Below are positions 63,247 through 64,000 of a stretch of 64,000 bases of DNA, piece after piece (positions within the stretch are counted from its first letter, which is position 1; each line of letters opens with the position of its first letter). The position numbers and the translations under genes are program-made. Origin of the DNA: Achromobacter spanius. GTDB lineage: Bacteria > Pseudomonadota > Gammaproteobacteria > Burkholderiales > Burkholderiaceae_B. The notes under the pieces are model-generated. The model was not told where the DNA came from and did not search any database. It worked only from the letters and a program-made list of their open reading frames with translations. Location: contig NZ_CP034689.1 in assembly GCF_003994415.1 (NCBI RefSeq), forward strand, positions 5,828,001-5,892,000, given 5' to 3'.

Positions 63247-63296
63247 AGCCCCCTCGGGGGGCAGGAAGCGCACGCAGTGCGCGCACCGTGGGGGCC
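63247..63296. repeat. GC-rich intergenic repeat element
   Basis: The stretch around AGCCCCCTCGGGGGGC with GCGCACGCAGTGCGCGCAC and GTGGGGGCC matches a short dispersed element I associate with intergenic regions of Burkholderiales, as remembered rather than searched. It lies directly before the ffh stop on the convergent side. Its inverted pieces can fold into a hairpin. Confidence 0.5.
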
Positions 63297-64000
63297 TTAC
63301 TTCATTCCAAAACGGCCCAAACCCTTCATGCCGCCCATGGCGCGCATCATCTTTGCCATGCCGCCCTTCTTCATCTGCTTCATCATCCCCTGCATCTGCT
63401 CGAACTGAGCCAGCAGGCGGTTGACCTCTTGGACCGGCACGCCGGAACCCGTGGCGATACGGCGCTTGCGAGACGCCTTGATCAATTCAGGCTTGGCGCG
63501 TTCGGCGGCCGTCATGGAATTCAGGATGCCTTCCGTGCGGCGCAATTGCTTTTCGGCCTGGCCGCCTTGCAACTGACCCGCGGCCTGCTGGAACTGGGCC
63601 GGCAGCTTTTCAAGCAGCGAACCCATGTCGCCCAGCTTTTTCACCTGGCCCAGCTGTTCGCGGAAATCGTTCAGGTCGAACTTGTTGCCCGACTTGATCT
63701 TGGCCGCCAGCTTTTGCGCATCGGCGATGTCGATGTTCTTCTGCGCCTGCTCGACCAGCGACACGATGTCGCCCATGCCCAGCACCCGTTGCGCCATGCG
63801 GTCGGGGTAGAAAGGTTCCAGGCCGTCCAGTTTTTCGGACACGCCGACAAATTTCAGCGGTTTGCCAGTCACGTGGCGCACCGACAGGGCCGCGCCGCCA
63901 CGGGCGTCGCCGTCCAGCTTGGTCAGCACCACCCCGGTCAGGGGCAGCGCGTCCGCGAAGGCGCGCGCAGTGTTGACCGCGTCCTGGCCCTGCATGGCGT
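63297..64000 (-). CDS. ffh: Signal recognition particle protein Ffh, N-terminal part outside the window
   Basis: The visible C-terminal 234 residues contain the end of the GTPase (G) domain (LTGVVLTKLDGDARGGAALSV) and the methionine-rich M domain, which binds 4.5S RNA and signal sequences (GSGVPVQEVNRLLAQFEQMQGMMKQMK, ending KGLGRFGMK). Ffh carries membrane proteins to the Sec translocon. The gene continues beyond 64000. Confidence 0.95.
   Translation of the reverse strand, partial: AMQGQDAVNTARAFADALPLTGVVLTKLDGDARGGAALSVRHVTGKPLKFVGVSEKLDGLEPFYPDRMAQRVLGMGDIVSLVEQAQKNIDIADAQKLAAKIKSGNKFDLNDFREQLGQVKKLGDMGSLLEKLPAQFQQAAGQLQGGQAEKQLRRTEGILNSMTAAERAKPELIKASRKRRIATGSGVPVQEVNRLLAQFEQMQGMMKQMKKGGMAKMMRAMGGMKGLGRFGMK

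Overview
The window is high-GC proteobacterial DNA that looks like a chromosome segment of Achromobacter or a close Alcaligenaceae relative. This is an inference from gene content: Bug-type periplasmic receptors, many LysR/GntR/IclR catabolic units, an orphan vgrG and an acnD-prpF pair. No rRNA or replication gene was seen. Both ends cut genes: a LivH-type permease at the left and ffh at the right.

Left part (1-12.3 kb): after the partial branched-chain amino acid permease comes a translationally coupled Gld-type ABC export operon (ATPase, permease, GldG-like and DUF4340-like proteins, all minus strand). An exported metallo-beta-lactamase-fold hydrolase and a secreted unknown protein follow. 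Then comes a type VI secretion island: VgrG, an 863-residue protein carrying both an M23 peptidase and a GH19-like domain, and a small AT-richer gene with a signal peptide that is the likely immunity gene.

Middle part (12.3-44 kb): this is a run of catabolic modules, most with their own regulator. They are: an AcoR-like sigma-54 activator facing a consensus -24/-12 promoter and an NTF2-flavin monooxygenase fusion; a GntR-acnD-prpF operon; a sodium:solute symporter with a 40-residue partner; an IclR-thioesterase pair divergent from an acyl-CoA ligase, dehydratase, CoA-transferase and Bug receptor operon, with a perfect palindrome between them; an aldehyde dehydrogenase, SnoaL, GntR, cache, DUF805 and Tat-exported amine-oxidase-like cluster; an MFS pump with a divergent LysR; an exported argininosuccinate-lyase-like enzyme; and a lipoprotein acid phosphatase with an autotransporter-type repeat tail.

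Right-middle part (42.6-57.6 kb): a polyamine-type ABC transporter is split over two operons. The binding protein and permeases are on the plus strand. The ATPase heads a minus-strand operon with a quinone oxidoreductase, a GST, a type II dehydroquinase and a hydroxyacid dehydrogenase. RidA, DUF1028 and LysR genes diverge from the binding protein. A second monooxygenase, an SDR, a BKACE-like enzyme with altered metal-site residues, a Liv-type binding protein and a Crp/Fnr regulator follow.

Right end (57.6-64 kb): a hipBA toxin-antitoxin locus with a broken hipA and four operator-like repeats lies next to tRNA-Gly(CCC). Core genes follow: trmB, pip, thiS, a BON-LysM protein and the 3' part of ffh.
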